Assembly: GCA_949317995.1 (NCBI GenBank)
Contig: OX439050.1
Location: 2,108,001-2,172,000, forward strand
From: Acholoe squamosa
Lineage: Eukaryota; Annelida; Polychaeta; Phyllodocida; Polynoidae
Reading direction: 5' to 3'
DNA length: 64,000 nucleotides
Shown one piece after another: positions 52,559 through 62,219 of the stretch. Below the pieces are notes generated by a model. That model saw only the letters and a program-made list of their open reading frames with translations. It made no database searches and had not been told where the DNA came from. Each line of letters opens with the position of its first letter. Positions within the stretch are counted from its first letter, which is position 1. The position numbers were made by a program, and so were the translations under genes.

Positions 52559-52999
52559 ATGGTTATGCACCAACATTACAGTTTAAACCAAAGGAAAAAC
52601 GATAGAGCATTATATCACAACTTATTTGAAAAAAAAAATGCCTATCCTCTTCAATACATTCAACATGGTCAAGGGCTCCCAGTTTTCATGGGGACTAAAT
52701 ATCAAAAAGGATATGGTTTAGGTAATATTTTTGCTGGCTTATTTAAAAAAGTTGTTCCACTTATAGCACCAGTGCTTAAGTCAGCTGCTAAAGGAGTAGG
52801 CAAAAGAATGTTAAAAGGAGGGATAAATGTTGCAGAAAATGTTTTATCTGGAGGGAACATAAAAGAGGCATTAAAAGATGAGGCTCAATCCGGCTTAAAT
52901 GATTTAAGTTCAAGTGCTTTATATTATGTAGGAAACAGAATAAATAAACCTAAAACCAAAGAAAGAATTAACTCTAGCACCAAAAGATCCAAAATTTAA
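52559..52999 (+). CDS. pVI/pX-like capsid-internal, membrane-active protein
   Basis: 146 codons. Contains GYGLGNIFAGLFKKVVPLIA, an amphipathic Gly-rich segment followed by KSAAKGVGKRMLKGG, then a Gly/Ala helix and a Lys-rich end. This resembles adenovirus pVI-like or pX-like proteins and the equivalents in adintoviruses, which sit inside the capsid and disrupt membranes or bind DNA. Located directly before the major capsid gene. Confidence 0.7.
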   Translation: MVMHQHYSLNQRKNDRALYHNLFEKKNAYPLQYIQHGQGLPVFMGTKYQKGYGLGNIFAGLFKKVVPLIAPVLKSAAKGVGKRMLKGGINVAENVLSGGNIKEALKDEAQSGLNDLSSSALYYVGNRINKPKTKERINSSTKRSKI

Positions 53000-53063
53000 A
53001 AAAAAAAAAAAAAAAAAACATACTCAAGAGATATTTTTGATTAGCCAAACTTAAAATATACTG

Positions 53064-53081
53064 CTGGGATAGACACCTATA
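53064..53081 (+). promoter_or_regulatory. candidate viral promoter motif (second occurrence)
   Basis: TGGGATAGACACCTATAG upstream of the major capsid gene; see the matching motif at 47792. Confidence 0.4.
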
Positions 53082-53110
53082 GAAAGTTAAAAAAGTAAAA
53101 ACAATTTAAA

Positions 53111-54460
53111 ATGTCACTCATAGATGAGAGTCCTTGTCACTGTATAAGTTCAGATTTAGATTTTGACAGTGTGCCTTTAGCAAATACTTCTGTTGAAAAA
53201 AACTATTATGAAAAAGTTGAGCCTACGGCATCTGCAAACAGTGGTACTGTTCAATTTTCTCTTAAGTCAAACAACAAGGATTTCATTTCTTTACATGACA
53301 GCTTTATCCAAATAAAAGCAAAAATATTAAAAGAAGACAAAACAGCTCCAAGTGCTCCTGATGCAAACACTCCAAATGTAATTAAAGACGAAGCAAGGGT
53401 GTTTCCAGTAAACTTTTTTGGAGCAAGCATATTTAAAAATGTAAAAGCATTCATCAATGGTATAAGGATATCAGAAAGTAATGACTTATATGCATACAAA
53501 GCTATGTTTGAAATGCTGCTTAGCTATGATCCATTAGTTGCTAGCCGACTGGGTATACTATCTTTATTTTACAAAGACACCAAAGATTTTAATGAAATAG
53601 AAAACGTAAATAGTAATACACACAATGCAGGTGTCAAGCAGCGCTATAATTTAACTAAAAACGGAACAGAAATAGAAATGTTGTGTCGAGTTCACAATGA
53701 CTTGTTCGCACAAACTAAGATGTTTCCAGGGGATTTACCTCTTATCATAGAATTCGATAGATCAGATGAAAAGTTTTGTTTAATGGCAAAAGAAGCTGAC
53801 AAAAAATATATAATTCAAATAGAAGATATGAATATGTTCATAAAAAGATATCGCCTAACAGATAGTTTTTACAATGAATTAATGAGAGCACGATTAGATC
53901 AGAATTTCACTTTAAAATATAATATGAGGAAAACATTAATGAAATATGTTACTTTTGGTCCTAATAAATCAATATTACAAGGATCACATATTGTAAATAA
54001 CACAGAATTACCAAAAAGAGTCATTATCTCTTTAGTAAGACTCGATGGCTTCGCGGGTCATTATAATCATAATCCATTTAAATTTGATAACTTCAATGTA
54101 ACAGAAGTAGAATTAAAAGTTAACGATGGAGGTACACCTTTTTATCAATATAATATAGATTTTCCCAACAATAAATATTTCATGGCATATTTAGCTATGC
54201 TAAAAGGTACAGGAAATATATTCAGAAATGAACCTGTGAATATAACCCCTGAAGAATTTAAAAATGGATATGCGCTTTACTGTTTTGATTTATCAAGAAA
54301 TGGAATTAATTCAGAAACGTTTGAACTATCAGAAAACGGATCTTTAAGCTTCACTTTTAAATTGGGAACAGTCCCCACCCATGGAATAGCAGCTGTTATT
54401 TATTTAGAATACGATTCTCTTTTAATATTGGGACCTAACAATGCCACTTCATTAAAATAA
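53111..54460 (+). CDS. MCP: major capsid protein (double jelly roll)
   Basis: 449 codons, intact, close to the length of Polinton/adintovirus capsid proteins. Landmarks: IKAKILKED early, then VKAFINGIRISESN, LDQNFTLKYNMRK, the strand HYNHNPFKFDNFNVTEVELK, NGYALYCFDLS and the final VIYLEYDSLLI. These correspond to the first and second jelly rolls of hexon-type capsid proteins. It would form the trimeric capsomers. Identification by pattern and by context (pVI-like gene before, protease after). Confidence 0.85.
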   Translation: MSLIDESPCHCISSDLDFDSVPLANTSVEKNYYEKVEPTASANSGTVQFSLKSNNKDFISLHDSFIQIKAKILKEDKTAPSAPDANTPNVIKDEARVFPVNFFGASIFKNVKAFINGIRISESNDLYAYKAMFEMLLSYDPLVASRLGILSLFYKDTKDFNEIENVNSNTHNAGVKQRYNLTKNGTEIEMLCRVHNDLFAQTKMFPGDLPLIIEFDRSDEKFCLMAKEADKKYIIQIEDMNMFIKRYRLTDSFYNELMRARLDQNFTLKYNMRKTLMKYVTFGPNKSILQGSHIVNNTELPKRVIISLVRLDGFAGHYNHNPFKFDNFNVTEVELKVNDGGTPFYQYNIDFPNNKYFMAYLAMLKGTGNIFRNEPVNITPEEFKNGYALYCFDLSRNGINSETFELSENGSLSFTFKLGTVPTHGIAAVIYLEYDSLLILGPNNATSLK

Positions 54461-54464
54461 TAAA

Positions 54465-54993
54465 ATGAACGGTGAGGAATTAATAAGCATTTTAGAAAAA
54501 GATAAAAATATAACCAAAGGAAATTATGGTATTTATGCAGCAGATAAAATCCCCATTATAAAATCTTATCCTACAGCTTTCATAGCAAATACAGATGTAA
54601 GCTATCTTCCTGGAGAACACTGGGTAGCATTTTATTTTAAATCTAAAAATAATATTCCTGAATATTTTGATTCATATGGATTACCTCCAATAAGATATTC
54701 TTTTTAAAAAAAAATTATCCAAAAAATACAAATATTCTTCACATACTATACAAGCACTAACATCTTTAAGATGTGGAGAATACGGCTTATATTTTTAAAA
54801 AAAAAGAGCCTCTAATATAAGCATGCAAAAAATTATATCTAGTTTTTCTTCTGACACTTTGTGGAATGAAAAAAAGATTCAACTCTACATAAATAAACAA
54901 ATAAACACTCCTGTGAATAAAAAAAGAAAAGGATCCAACTATGGACAATATAGCATTAAACATTGTGATTTCATAAACAACTTAAAAAAATGA
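54465..54993 (+). CDS. PRO: adenain-like maturation cysteine protease, two frame breaks
   Basis: Starts 5 bp after the capsid gene's stop codon. The catalytic His is in GEHWVAF, the acidic partner in YFDSYG and the Cys in LRCGEYGLYF (all seen in the DNA, the Cys in a second frame). The frame changes in a nine-A run at about 54706-54714 and again in another A run at about 54798-54806; each change is a one-base event. Ends at a TGA at 54991-54993. In adenoviruses and Polintons this enzyme processes capsid precursors. Both breaks sit in homopolymers, so sequencing error is likely. Confidence 0.82.
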
Positions 54994-55085
54994 AAAGCTT
55001 TATATAAAAACAAAAATTTAAATGTTTTTTTTTCACAATTTCCACACATTTATTGTTAAAAAATTAAATAACTATTAAAAACACT

Positions 55086-55372
55086 ATGAAAGGATTATCA
55101 TCAATTAATAAAATAAAAAAAAAAAAATTGGAACAGCTGGAGCACTACTTATTTTTTTCCTTACAACCATAGGCATTTTAATAGAAATTAAATATGGTAT
55201 ATTAAATGAAGAAATATATCTCACATGTTCTGAATCGGGGTATCAATTTAAAAATAATATAAAAATAAAATCATTTTTTAGCTGCTCAGTTCAAAAAAAT
55301 GATACATCCAATGATATATTTGTTCCTTACATTGAAATGAACTTAAAAAAAAACAGAATCATCAGATATTAA
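55086..55372 (+). CDS. small single-pass membrane protein, frame break at poly-A
   Basis: ATG 55086 gives about ten codons before an A13 run; the next frame then reads TAGALLIFFLTTIGILIEI, a membrane helix, followed by an extracytosolic-type region with three Cys. About 93 residues. It could be a virion or host-membrane protein. No family recognised. Confidence 0.6.
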
Positions 55373-55500
55373 TTTTAACAATGAACACAAAAATGACTCC
55401 TATGAAACTTTTTAAAAGAGAAGTAATATCATATGAGAAACTAGGATGAGATTAAAAGCAAAAGCCTTCTTCATTCAAAAGTAATACAAAGTTTATTGAA

Positions 55501-55893
55501 ATGGACAACCACAAAATTATTCAAGATGAGGATGAATTACATATTTTAGAAAAGATCACAAATGCTCAACATAATTACATTTTCAAGCTCATACAAATTA
55601 AAAATAATTTGCAAAATCAACTAAAAGAAGAAAAAGGTATAAATAACATATTAAAAGAACAACTCCAAGATTCTCAAAAAAAAGTAATGGAGGGCTTTGC
55701 ACAAAAACGAGCTGCCACTTTGGCTCGATATAACATGGAATACGAGCGAAAAAACAGAAATTTTAACTACATGAAAAATTATGGAAAAATAGTATGTGAT
55801 GGAGAAAACGATGAAAGTGAAAATAATAAAACACAGGCTTGTGCTTCCATTGCTAGTGATAGTTATATATCCAATGAAGATGAAATAGATTAA
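55501..55893 (+). CDS. coiled-coil protein, unknown
   Basis: 130 codons, intact. Residues 10-90 are strongly helical with a heptad pattern (ILEKITNAQHNYIFKLIQIK and onwards), followed by an acidic, Ser/Asn-rich tail. May oligomerise. In position (after capsid genes and protease) it might be a minor structural or fibre-type protein, but there is no direct evidence. Confidence 0.6.
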   Translation: MDNHKIIQDEDELHILEKITNAQHNYIFKLIQIKNNLQNQLKEEKGINNILKEQLQDSQKKVMEGFAQKRAATLARYNMEYERKNRNFNYMKNYGKIVCDGENDESENNKTQACASIASDSYISNEDEID

Positions 55894-56103
55894 AAATAAA
55901 AATAAGCATTTTTAAAAAATCCACCAACAGTATTATAAAAAGTTTAGGTTTTTCTTCAATTTCATTGTAAAAATACATTTGGGATAAAGAAAAAGCGGGT
56001 GGAAATAAGGAAAGAGTAACTATTTTTACACAATTTGATTGTGGTTTCATCTTAAATATACATATAAGTAAAACCAAAAAACATTTTCATAAAATAAACA
56101 AAT

Positions 56104-56700
56104 ATGGATAGCTATATAGTTACTCCTATCATCAAATCTTATCCTTCTGATAACACTCTTAAAGAGATAAGCTCCATGTTTTATCATGACTGGAAAAAAA
56201 TGGGGATATATCTAAACGTCTCAAAAGTAGATTTGATGTCACTAGAGGATCAAAAATCTTTGTATGATATGTCATTAGATATATTAAATTTATGGTGGGA
56301 AAATAATCATAGCCTTAATGACCTTAAAAATGCTTTAGAATTAAGCAAACGAAAAGATCTAATTGAATTGGCTAACATATTTTGTATAGAAAACAATATA
56401 TATCCCTTTAATATGAATGAAAAAAAAATTCAAATATTATTGTCAAAAATAGCAGAAAATATAGGAAAAGAATGGATAATTATAGGAATTCAACTTGATA
56501 TACCATATGAAACACTCAACATGATAAGAAGTCAAGCATCTTGTAGTAATCCTTGTAATCGAGCATTAGAAGTATTAAAACTGTGGAAAAAGAAGCAGAC
56601 TTTACCTGCCTCAGAATTCATAAATGTCCTTAAACATGATATGCGTAGAAATGATATTGCACATTTTTTACAAACTAAAATTATAAATTCCTGCTATTAA
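56104..56700 (+). CDS. tandem Death-domain protein
   Basis: 198 codons, intact. Two death-fold units. Unit 1 (about 15-90): HDWKKMGIYLNVSKVDL then LDILNLWWENN and LKNALELSKRKDLIELA. Unit 2 (about 115-190): LSKIAENIGKEWIIIGIQLD, IRSQASCSNPCNRALEVLKL and FINVLKHDMRRNDIAHFL, the canonical Death-domain order with the conserved Trp of helix 2 and W-containing helix 5. Death domains assemble apoptosis and innate-immune complexes (FADD, MyD88, IRAK, RIPK types). A free-standing pair without an effector domain would be suited to act as an adaptor or decoy. The host pathway is unknown. Confidence 0.82.
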   Translation: MDSYIVTPIIKSYPSDNTLKEISSMFYHDWKKMGIYLNVSKVDLMSLEDQKSLYDMSLDILNLWWENNHSLNDLKNALELSKRKDLIELANIFCIENNIYPFNMNEKKIQILLSKIAENIGKEWIIIGIQLDIPYETLNMIRSQASCSNPCNRALEVLKLWKKKQTLPASEFINVLKHDMRRNDIAHFLQTKIINSCY

Positions 56701-57159
56701 AGAATTTTATTTAGTAAAAATATTACTTGTAGTATGGTTATAAATGTTAACATTGATTATAAATATATGTCTATTTTTTGTTAAAATGTAATTGTATTTT
56801 ATTTTAAATTTAAGTAAAGTGTCTTGAATGTAGTTTATTAAAAATATATAGTATGTCTTATGTAATTGATTATATCTGGTTACCTTCTTTGTAATGTATA
56901 CCTTATATGTAATTTTTATATCATCAAAAGTAGTTATTAAATGGTTGCCTTCTTTGTAAATATATACTTTATATTTAATTTTTACAATAAGATTAAAAAT
57001 ATGTTTTATTTTTAAAATAATAAACGATAAAAAATGTATATGGTATTTCTCGTGTTTTTTTGTTTTTTTAAATCAATTTTTTACACAAAAAACTTTAAAA
57101 AAACCACAACATATGTAGCTGAGACTAAAATGAAACTATGTAAAGCATAAAAATCAGCA

Positions 57160-57666
57160 ATGGTTAAACACATATGTAAATACTATGAAAAAGTGGAAAA
57201 TTCTTTTGATGAATGTATACTTCCTTTTAGGACATGGTCAGTTATGTGTTCATATACATGTAAGCAATGGATAATGCTTCAACCACAGTGGAAGCTTAGA
57301 TTAAAACTTGAAATAATTTTATACTTATTTTACAATTTTCACCATAAAAAGTATTCAGAATATCATGATATATGCACTTTTTTAAAAGAAAAAAGTGTAA
57401 AAAATATGATGTATGAGGCATATGATCATATTTTTAAAAAAACTGGGTTTGATATTAAAAATGAGAAATTGGTGGAAAATATAGCTAAAAACATATCACA
57501 AAAATATAAACTCAAAGAATATCATTTATGTTTAATGATACAATGCAATGTATCAATGTACTTAATGATAGAATGGTTTGCGTCAAAGCAAAAAACTAGT
57601 TGGAATACTTTTACATCAAAAATGTCGATCAAAGCTGAACCACTAAAACAGTTTTCATATCAATGA
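57160..57666 (+). CDS. hypothetical protein, possibly a diverged death-fold relative
   Basis: 168 codons, intact, Tyr/Lys-rich. The end part (LVENIAKNISQKYKLKEYHL to MIEWFASKQKTSWNTFTSKM) aligns loosely with unit 2 of the Death-domain protein (LSKIAENIGKEW to EVLKLWKKKQ...FINVL), but with a shorter middle. It is the last ORF of the viral block. A partial duplicate of its 3' end follows at 57971. Confidence 0.55.
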   Translation: MVKHICKYYEKVENSFDECILPFRTWSVMCSYTCKQWIMLQPQWKLRLKLEIILYLFYNFHHKKYSEYHDICTFLKEKSVKNMMYEAYDHIFKKTGFDIKNEKLVENIAKNISQKYKLKEYHLCLMIQCNVSMYLMIEWFASKQKTSWNTFTSKMSIKAEPLKQFSYQ

Positions 57667-59456
57667 AATAAAATCATTTATAATAACAGTTTTTGCAAAA
57701 GTGCTTTTAATCATTATTATCTTTTAAAGGAACCAACCCAAAAACAAGACATAATCCATACCCTGGAAACAATTTCTCCTAAATTTATGTGATTTTACCA
57801 AAAGATTTAATGCATTTCACAATATTGATCATAGGAATTCATGTGAATTTGTGAGCAGCAATTCACGTGAAATTCAACAGACACATGAAGGTCATGTGAT
57901 TTCACGTGAATTTCACGTGTACATCTAGCAATAAAAAGAGAAAAACTTGTGAAATCCACAAGAATTCATATATCAAAAATCTCAATGAAAGCTGAGCCCT
58001 TAAAAGAATTTGCACATGAAAAAAATCAAATTATTTTCTATTCCGGTCTCTACAATGCTGCTTTAAATCATCTATAATCATCTCAGTTCATAGGATTCAG
58101 TACAAATCCACCTTTTTGAATTTCATCGGTTCAGGTGAAACCTGCTGATAAGAAATATAGGAGTTTCAGCATAACTCACAAGCGTCTGTCAAAACTCCTG
58201 TTGTAAGAATGCAAGCATCACGCTATTCTACATAAGCGCGCTCCATATAGATATCGCATAATGAATGCGATGTACATTACTGCCCTAAGGAGATAGGTGG
58301 ACATAACAACTGCATCTACCACACTCGCTCTCTATTTGCAAACTCGCATGCGTCCTTAGAAAGGAAAATAGCAGTGAACCAATTTTTATAAGAAGACATT
58401 TGAAAAACATTTTAACAAAGAGCAATCCCAAGGCAAAGGATGAGTATAAATAGGCTTCTTATTTGTTACTGCACTTGTAACATGTGTTTTCATAATGATA
58501 TCATGGTTAAACAGAGAAGAGTTATCGGCTTCGCTATTAATTATAGATCACGTGACGACGCCGATGAGCAGTCCACCATCTTGCTTTATCTTGAAACCTG
58601 CTTTAAACCTTGGAAGCCTGAACCTAAAAAGACGCTCAACTTTCACGTTAAAATGAGGTAAGAAACTTTCCACACATGGCTTAGGCATAGCAGAACATAG
58701 AGCGGTGGTATGGAAGCCTTTACCTCACCATAAAACTAAGCAAAACGAACCAATGACGTAAACTAATGCGTGCACAAATGATCATCCTTTCCCGCCTTCT
58801 CGCAGCCTCTCTCACCCAGGGCCATATAGGATCTAACCCGGTGTTTACTTAAAACTGACAATTGAAAATGGGCGACCTAAGATATTCATTTTCACCAATG
58901 ACATTTGATTGACCAAAGGTAGCAACAGTAGGGACATGGTAGTTAGAAATACAGGGTTGACCCGGGGTGCTATATTCCAATACTGTCTGGGGGTTAAAGG
59001 GTAACTTGCTCGCTGTCCTACACTCTTGCTGGGACATTTTAGAATTAATTGACCTTTACTTCATAAGGAGCCAAGCCAACTTGACATGTGTGCGTTCCTT
59101 TTCCCATAAAACCTGATATCATTCGTGGCTTCATCCCTTGTTACAGTTTGACCGTAAAATGGGGTACTATAGCTGACATAGTCATTGTCAGCTGGAGACC
59201 TTCATTAGCCCCCCGAGGGCACTATGACTAACACCTTCAGTCTCCGTCTCCGCAGTAAATACCGGGGATGCCTCCCATTGGTTAATAACACAATAGCCAT
59301 TTGTCATATAGTATTATGATATGGATACCCATATGCATCTCTTAACTTGCTGCTCACAGTTCAGTATGGAAAATAAAATAATGTTTAAGGTACCTGTTGA
59401 TCGAGCGTATGAATTACAAATAGGAATTAAAATATTGTATATGCTATCTTTCACAG
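57667..59456. other. non-coding right arm, with CACGTG palindromes and a gene-end duplicate
   Basis: No complete gene supported. At 57831-57925 several AATTCACGTGAA-type palindromes and CACGTG sites cluster. At 57971-58034 the sequence repeats, with changes, the last 60 bp of the preceding ORF. From about 58050 composition becomes less AT-rich. A 73-codon frame at 58440 has no recognisable features. Confidence 0.5.
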
Positions 59457-60939
59457 TTCTCCTCAAGATAGCAACATGAATAAGTCCCAGCCAAAGGAAC
59501 CTCAAGACAGCGGCATCATGTATGAGTCCCAGCCAAAGGAGCCTCAAGATAGCATGTAAGAGTCCCAGCCAAAGGAGCCTCAAGGCAGCAAGATATATGA
59601 GCCCCAGCCAGACGAGCCTCAAGATAGCAAGATGGATGAGCCCCAGCCAGAGGAGCCTCAGGATAGCAAGATAGATGAGCCCCAGCCAGAGGAGCCTCAG
59701 GATAGCAAAATGGATGAGCCCCAGCCAGAGGAGCCTCAGGATAGCAAGATGTATGAGCCCCAACCAGAGGAGTCTCAATACCCTTTGCCTCCTCTCATTA
59801 CTGAATCGCTGTGGGACATCATGCCTGAAGAAGAAAAGGAGGTATGTGGAAAAATTTTGAGCCATTTTTAACATGGATACCATTGATCAGATATCTTTGC
59901 TGATGTGGCAGTAGGAGCATGAGATTTTTATGAAAGAAAAAAATTCCCCCAAAAAACTTTCTCTTTATTTGGAAAAAGCCATAACAGAAAGTACATCTGA
60001 TTTTGTTGTTGTAGGATTGGCGTCACCAACAAGTAGAGGAATATCTAAAAGAGAAAGAAGACTATTTAGCCGTGAGTAAATAAATGTTATTTCTTATAAG
60101 TAGTTTTAAACAGTGCTCCTAATATTTTTTAGTTAGGGGCTTCTCAAGTCATTGTATTGCTATATCAGTAAATACCCCCCAAAACAATTAAGCTAACCAA
60201 GAATAAAATCATGTGTCATGAGCCAAAAGAAGTGACATATCGTAAAGTCTCTCATATAAGCCTAGGCTTATACGAGAATTCGAATGAAATTGAATCTTAT
60301 AGAATAGTCCTACAGAGGGGGTAGACTTATACGATGGTGTTCAAAACTAAGGAATAGTGCTAAAACATCCATTTTCAGGCCACAGATTAGACCTATGTGG
60401 TCTTCCCAAAGAGGGAGTCGGCTTATACGAGGGTTTGGCATATAGAAGAGGTTTTACGGTAGTCATAATTTGTTTTTCCAGCGGCTTGTGGGATTCCATC
60501 GCGCAAAGCTACATTGGGCCAAAGAAAAAGGCGATCCACAGGGAATTCTCATCAACCAGGTAATTTTTAATTTTTATTACAACACAGTGTATTATTTTTA
60601 TCTTGGACATAGGGTTAAACTTGAAGCTTTGTAGCCAAATTGCAAAATTGTATTTAACCTTAAAATCAAACTTTGGAACCTCACAAAAAATGTACAAGCA
60701 AATTCAAGATTGGTTTTCAAATTAATATTTTTCTAAGTTGTTGTCTCCGCTGGTCAGCCATTAAAATAATGTTTATTCACCATATCTGAATCCATGTAGC
60801 CTTTAAATTTTCATCATTTAAAAGTTGCTTTTCTATTTTAATTTCATAGGCTGCCCTGGAGGAGGCTACTCACGGTTTGGAAAATGCAGAAAAATGCCAC
60901 CACGACTGGAGAAAGATGAGAGAAAACGCGAACAAGTAG
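59457..60939 (+). CDS. four-exon gene with 39-bp coding repeats (partial, one in-frame stop)
   Basis: Exons 59457-59841, 60015-60071, 60482-60559 and 60850-60939 have GT-AG borders (donors GTATGT, GTGAGT, GTAATT; acceptors TTTCACAG, GTTGTAG, TTTTTCCAG, TTCATAG) and all internal joins are phase 0. The first exon carries about eight 13-residue repeats of the type DEPQPEEPQDSKM. The rest encodes a charged helical protein (WRHQQVEEYLKEKEDYLA, LVGFHRAKLHWAKEK, ending WRKMRENANK and TAG). A TAA at 59558-59560 interrupts the early repeats; translation could start after it at ATG 59632. An upstream exon is implied by the first acceptor. Not recognised. It lies between the viral core and the right terminus. 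Confidence 0.65.
59470..59785. repeat. 39-bp minisatellite in coding sequence, about 8 units
   Basis: Units follow GATGAGCCCCAGCCAGAGGA with a spacing of 39 bp; early units have AAGTCCCAGCCAAAGGA in the same place. Unit length is a multiple of three, so copy-number change keeps the frame. Confidence 0.9.
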
Positions 60940-61439
60940 ATATCATCAGATTTTTTGAATAAGTTTATTAATCCAAGCTGATGTAAACATGATACATTCC
61001 ACCGCACCCGTCATAACGTGGAAAAAATAGTAATGTATGAGAGTGGGACATGTACATATATTGATTATAACAAGTCAATATACGGAAAATATTGTCATTT
61101 AACTAACATCTTTGACTCTATATAGTTTGCGAGAGTCTTTGTATGTCCTGTAAGGTGAGTTGTTATCAACCTTTGCATCACTTTGTAGTGTCTAACTGTT
61201 TATATATTCATGTATACTTAGCAGAAATACTATAATACTATCTGGATTTTACATGAAAGGAATATAAATAGAGTCATAGCAACACAGCCTCAGGGGTGGT
61301 ATTTTACTTTGTGTATTCTTCTATTAACCATATATAGGGAGTGATTTTAGTGGGTATGCACTTTCACTTTACATAGTTGACTAATTTAGTCTTAAACTAA
61401 TGAATAGTTTCTAGGTGATGCAGCTCAAAGCTTAGGTCG
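60940..61439. other. non-coding spacer
   Basis: No ORF or repeat of note. It includes sequence downstream of the four-exon gene; an AATAAG-like stretch near 60957 may serve polyadenylation. Confidence 0.4.
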
Positions 61440-62115
61440 TTCCAAGCCATTAAGTTTAAACACTGCTCTTGTATATCTTTCCAACCGGGATATAACTCAT
61501 ATGATTCATAAGGGGCTTTAACTGTGGTCTTCCATGAGCGCTCTGCTTACTGTAAGTTTTAAAAAGATTTGATATATAGCAGTATATTTGTAAAGATTTT
61601 CTCTTTTGTATATCAGCATAATTGTAGTAGATATCATGAGATTGGACAGTGCTTCTGTATATCTTTCCAACCAAGATATAACTTATATGATTCATAAGGA
61701 GCTTTAACTGTAGCCTACCATAAAGCCTCTGCTTACTGTAAGTTTTAAAAAGATTTCATCAGTATATTTGTTAAGATTTTCTGTAATATATAGCAGTATA
61801 TTTGTAAAGATTTTCTCTTTTGTATATCAGCATAATTGTAGTAGATATCATGAGATTGGACAGTGCTTCTGTATATCTTTCCAACCAAGATATAACTTAT
61901 ATGATTCATAAGGAGCTTTAAAGATTTTCTCTTTTGTATATCAGCATAATTGTAGTAGATATCATGAGATTGGACAGTGCTTCTGTATATCTTTCCAACC
62001 AAGATATAACTTATATGATTCATAAGGAGCATTAACTGTAGCCTACCATAAAGGCTCTGCTTACTGTAAGTTTTAAAAAGATTTGATCAGTATATTTGTT
62101 AAGATTTTCTTAATC
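61440..62115. repeat. irregular tandem repeat, about four units
   Basis: Blocks containing TATATCTTTCCAACC and ATATGATTCATAAGG recur at about 61469, 61658, 61870 and 61982, together with GTAAGTTTTAAAAAGATTT. Spacing varies because of internal deletions. It borders the right terminal repeat. Confidence 0.85.
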
Positions 62116-62219
62116 TGAATTAAACATATAATTTGAAATTTGATATCTTTGTCTTTCTTCATAGTATTCAAGTATAGGATAATTACAACATTCACCTAAA
62201 TGCAAAGTCAAATTTCAAT

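Noticed and set aside
38038..57666. A smaller 20-kb Polinton nested in a larger carrier
   Set aside because: I compared the regions around 37.3-38.0 kb and 57.7-58.7 kb and saw no inverted pair or 6-bp duplication. Not fully excluded without a computed search.
59314..59883. Minus-strand 189-codon frame with LRLLWLGLIH repeats
   Set aside because: It is the antisense shadow of the 39-bp plus-strand coding repeat, whose exons have matching splice sites.
61456..62032. Minus-strand frames of 79 and 95 codons
   Set aside because: They arise from the tandem repeat (the same MNHISYILVGKIY block recurs) with no other support.
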